DNA from: Acidimicrobiales bacterium
GTDB taxonomy: Bacteria > Actinomycetota > Acidimicrobiia > Acidimicrobiales > Poriferisodalaceae
DNA length: 64,000 bases
NCBI GenBank assembly: GCA_014239555.1
Contig: JAAZYR010000010.1
Location: forward strand, 1 to 64,000
Reading direction: 5' to 3'
A program made the translations under genes and the position numbers. The notes beneath the pieces are model-generated. The model saw only the letters and a list, made by a program, of their open reading frames with translations. It had not been told where the DNA came from and did no database searches. Below are positions 61,880-64,000 of the stretch, piece after piece (within the stretch, counting starts at the first letter, position 1; every line of letters begins with the position of its first letter).

Positions 61880-62308
61880 TTACTCATCGGGCGCAGGGCT
61901 GCAGGTTCTCGCTACGAAAGCGCTTAGGTTTTCAACGGATTCGGTTAACTGTCCCTCAAATTGCTGCTGTGCGGCGCTAATGGCAGCTGACCTTTCTAAC
62001 GGCTCGCTGAACTCGGTGTCATTGAACGCGTGGGTCAAAGCCGCCACAAAAGCCGCCACGACCTCAGCGTCATCGCGAATTTCAATGGGTGCTTCTCTGG
62101 CCACCCTTGCAGTTTGAGCGGCTGTTTGGGCCAAAGCGCCGCGGACGGCTGGGTCATCTGAGGGAGAAACATCAAAACTTAAACGGTCGATTTCTTTCAA
62201 TTCGACAACGGCTTCGCAAAAATTCGCTGTTGGATCTGGGCTCTTCCCGCACCCAAGAAATAGCGCGGTTGTGAGTACCGCTAGAGCGCCGTAGATGGCT
62301 GCTGTCAC
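61880..62308 (-). CDS. Putative lipoprotein of unknown function
   Basis: 142 residues. A hydrophobic signal peptide ends in lipobox LFLGC; a helical, Ala/Glu-rich soluble part follows with paired Cys (NFCEAVV and ARTCSPAP at the ends), suggesting a disulfide. Family not recognised. It starts inside the stop of rpe (4-base overlap), so it is co-translated with it. Converges with clpP. Confidence 0.78.
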   Translation of the reverse strand: MTAAIYGALAVLTTALFLGCGKSPDPTANFCEAVVELKEIDRLSFDVSPSDDPAVRGALAQTAAQTARVAREAPIEIRDDAEVVAAFVAALTHAFNDTEFSEPLERSAAISAAQQQFEGQLTESVENLSAFVARTCSPAPDE

Positions 62309-62985
62309 CCTGATTGAGCTTCGGTGGCTATGCGCCGAAGATCTCGCACACCGTGCTCTAGGCCTTCACTGTATTTATACAGTGCGCTCCCGGACACCAA
62401 AACATTGGCACCCGCAGTGGCAGCACCCGAAATGGTTGAGGAAGAAATGCCACCATCGACTTCGATGTCTACGTCGTAACCGCCCTCAGATATGAGGCCT
62501 TGGAGGGCCGACACTTTGGGTTCCATGCTCTGGATGTAGGCCTGGCCTCCGAACCCTGGGTTGACTGTCATGACGAGAACCATGTCCAGCATGTCAAGCA
62601 CATGAGCAACTGAATCGAGGTGAGTGGACGGATTGAGTGCGGCTGCAGGGCTGCAACCGAGGTCCCGTATGCGGCCCAGAGTGCGGTGAAGATGTGGCGT
62701 TGTTTCCACATGAACAATGACCATCTCACACCCTGCGTCGATGTAGGTGTGGAGAAGCTCATCAGGGTTAGCGACCATTAGATGGGCCTCAAACATTACG
62801 TCCACGTGTTCTCGGCAAGACGCAATGACATCGGGTCCAAAGGTTAGGTTGGGTACAAAATTGCCATCCATCACGTCCCACTGAATGCGGTCTACGCCGG
62901 CGGCTTCGAGAGCGACACATTCTTCCCCGAGTCGGGAAAAGTCCGCTGGGAGGACAGAGGGGACGATCTCGATAGGGCGATTCAT
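62305..62985 (-). CDS. rpe: Ribulose-phosphate 3-epimerase
   Basis: 226 residues of a TIM barrel: VPSVLPADFSRLGEE start, WDVMDGNFVPN with the metal-binding Asp, HLMV, MTVNPGFGGQ and DIEVDGGIS with the second Asp, then VSGSALY. It interconverts ribulose-5-P and xylulose-5-P in the pentose phosphate pathway. The stop overlaps the lipoprotein start by 4 bases; divergent from the RNA methyltransferase, with 24 bases between starts. Confidence 0.97.
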   Translation of the reverse strand: MNRPIEIVPSVLPADFSRLGEECVALEAAGVDRIQWDVMDGNFVPNLTFGPDVIASCREHVDVMFEAHLMVANPDELLHTYIDAGCEMVIVHVETTPHLHRTLGRIRDLGCSPAAALNPSTHLDSVAHVLDMLDMVLVMTVNPGFGGQAYIQSMEPKVSALQGLISEGGYDVDIEVDGGISSSTISGAATAGANVLVSGSALYKYSEGLEHGVRDLRRIATEAQSG

Positions 62986-63009
62986 GTAGGTGACCGTAGC
63001 CTGGGATCA

Positions 63010-64000
63010 ATGTCGAAACGGGTCAACATTCACGATCTTGCCGTCGGAGGAGACGGAGTAGGCCGATTAGAGGACGGCCGCGTCGTGTTTGTTGCAGGTG
63101 CCGCAGTAGATGATGAACTGCTTGTCGATATAACCGAAGAAAAGAGCCGTTACACCAGAGGCACGATCATTGAGATCCTTTCCGCCGGCGACGGGCGACG
63201 GAAACCGTTGTGCCATCACGTTCCGAGAGGTTGCGGAGGATGCGATTGGCAGCATTTAAGTGAAGAAGCCCAGATTGAGGGAAAAATCTCGCTCGTGGAA
63301 GATGCTCTGAGGAAGCTCGGAAACATTTCCTCTCCAGACGTTGGATATGTTGCTGGGCCGGAACCTTTGAGATATCGGACAAGCGTTCGAGTTGGCGTTG
63401 AAAATGGTCGTGGCGCGTACCGACGTGCTCACTCGCACGAATTGGTTCAAGTTGACGATTGCTTGATCGCTCATCCGCTCATCGACGAAATTTTGTTGGA
63501 GGGATTTTTTGCCGAGGCGTCTGAGGTGACGATAAAAGTCGGTGCTCGCACCGGTGACCAGTTGGTGATGGGGGAGCCAACGGCAGAGGGGTTTCGGGTT
63601 CCTGACCAGGTGTCAGTAATTGGCAGGAATCGGGCCCGCAAGGGCGACGAGGCCCACATCTTCGAAGAAGCCGCAGGGATGACATGGAGAATATCGGCAC
63701 GTTCATTTTTCCAAAGTTCTCCGGAAGGTGCTGAAATGTTGGTCGCGCTCGCCGCGGAGTGGCTAACCCTGCACGATGTCGGTGAACAGGTGTTGGTCGA
63801 TCTCTACGCTGGGGTGGGCTTGTTCTCTGGAACAGTCGGCGACTGGTTCGAGAAGGTCACGGCGATCGAATCTTCAGCTTCGGCGGTTGCAGACGCTACC
63901 TACAATCTTGATTCGCATGTCACTATCCACCGCACTTCTGTTGAGCAGTGGGTGCCCGAACTGGCGGATGTGGTGATTGCCGACCCGCCTCGTTCGGGGT
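63010..64000 (+). CDS. Class I SAM-dependent RNA methyltransferase, RlmD/TrmA family (3' truncated)
   Basis: 330 codons are present and the frame runs off the window end with no stop. An N-terminal TRAM domain (HDLAVGGDGVGRLEDGR) is followed by Cys ligands for a [4Fe-4S] cluster (PLCHHVPRGCGGCDWQHL, and a fourth in DDCLIAH), RTSVRVGVENG, then ARSFFQSSPEGAEML, the SAM motif VDLYAGVGLF and DPPRSG near the end. It methylates a uridine (C5) in rRNA or tRNA. The catalytic Cys and the C terminus lie beyond the window, so RlmD and RlmC/TrmA cannot be separated. Confidence 0.92.
   Translation, partial: MSKRVNIHDLAVGGDGVGRLEDGRVVFVAGAAVDDELLVDITEEKSRYTRGTIIEILSAGDGRRKPLCHHVPRGCGGCDWQHLSEEAQIEGKISLVEDALRKLGNISSPDVGYVAGPEPLRYRTSVRVGVENGRGAYRRAHSHELVQVDDCLIAHPLIDEILLEGFFAEASEVTIKVGARTGDQLVMGEPTAEGFRVPDQVSVIGRNRARKGDEAHIFEEAAGMTWRISARSFFQSSPEGAEMLVALAAEWLTLHDVGEQVLVDLYAGVGLFSGTVGDWFEKVTAIESSASAVADATYNLDSHVTIHRTSVEQWVPELADVVIADPPRSG

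Noticed and set aside
1-64000. CRISPR array, rRNA, tRNA or transposase
   Set aside because: No repeated spacer pattern, rRNA-like stretch, tRNA cloverleaf (other than the tmRNA ends) or insertion-sequence gene was found on reading both strands.

Overview
The window looks like a chromosomal segment of an actinobacterium with moderate GC content. Gene order supports this. A DUF5719 protein, a DUF3499 protein, phosphomannomutase, a Trm112 protein, a PGI/PMI-type SIS protein and AhcY occur together, which is typical of Actinobacteria. So are secA-prfB-ftsE-ftsX and an Rv1339-like metallo-hydrolase beside rph-rdgB. The many luciferase-like (LLM) oxidoreductases, CoA-linked enzymes and monooxygenases fit a marine or aquatic Acidimicrobiia-type heterotroph. 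That placement is inference from gene content; no phylogeny was run.

Region 1 (1-13.2 kb) is an envelope/sugar-nucleotide locus. It holds the end of a large membrane protein, a DUF5719 secreted protein and a membrane-anchored thioredoxin in one overlapping run. Opposite lies ftsH. Then come DUF3499, a large polytopic membrane protein of the PTPS-related family, a dolichol-phosphate-type family-2 glycosyltransferase, manB, Trm112, a phosphoglucose/phosphomannose isomerase and ahcY. Together they would make hexose phosphates and lipid-linked sugars and pass them to membrane glycosyltransferases.

Region 2 (13.2-22.3 kb) is core machinery: secA, prfB, ftsE, ftsX, a GGCT-fold protein, a crotonase, an alkylsulfatase-like MBL protein and prmA.

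Region 3 (22.3-57.0 kb) is an accessory catabolic bank with frequent strand switches. It contains three LLM oxidoreductases, two Baeyer-Villiger-type flavoproteins, a P450, a PhyH dioxygenase with a Nudix-like tail, acyl-CoA dehydrogenase, CaiB/BaiF CoA-transferase, three crotonases (a fourth lies in region 2), an amidase, gamma-glutamyltransferase, an amidohydrolase, VOC proteins, two MFS transporters, a PaaI-like thioesterase and a persulfide-dioxygenase-like MBL-rhodanese protein. The best-supported operon is CaiB-crotonase-MFS, joined by 4-base overlaps.

Region 4 (57.0-64 kb) returns to core genes: tmRNA (ssrA) and smpB, an Rv1339-like MBL protein, rph, rdgB, a D-threonine-aldolase-like enzyme, clpP, a lipoprotein, rpe and a truncated RlmD/TrmA-family RNA methyltransferase.

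No rRNA, tRNA, CRISPR array, transposase, integrase or prophage was seen. No gene-free stretch exceeds about 300 bases. The longest are 51157-51357, 55157-55351 and 52714-52882, and I see nothing convincing in them beyond the ribosome-binding sites listed. The most interesting points are the fused PhyH/degenerate-Nudix protein, the split of the usual prfB-ftsEX-smpB-ssrA order by about 38 kb of mainly catabolic genes, and the glycosylation locus built around DUF5719.
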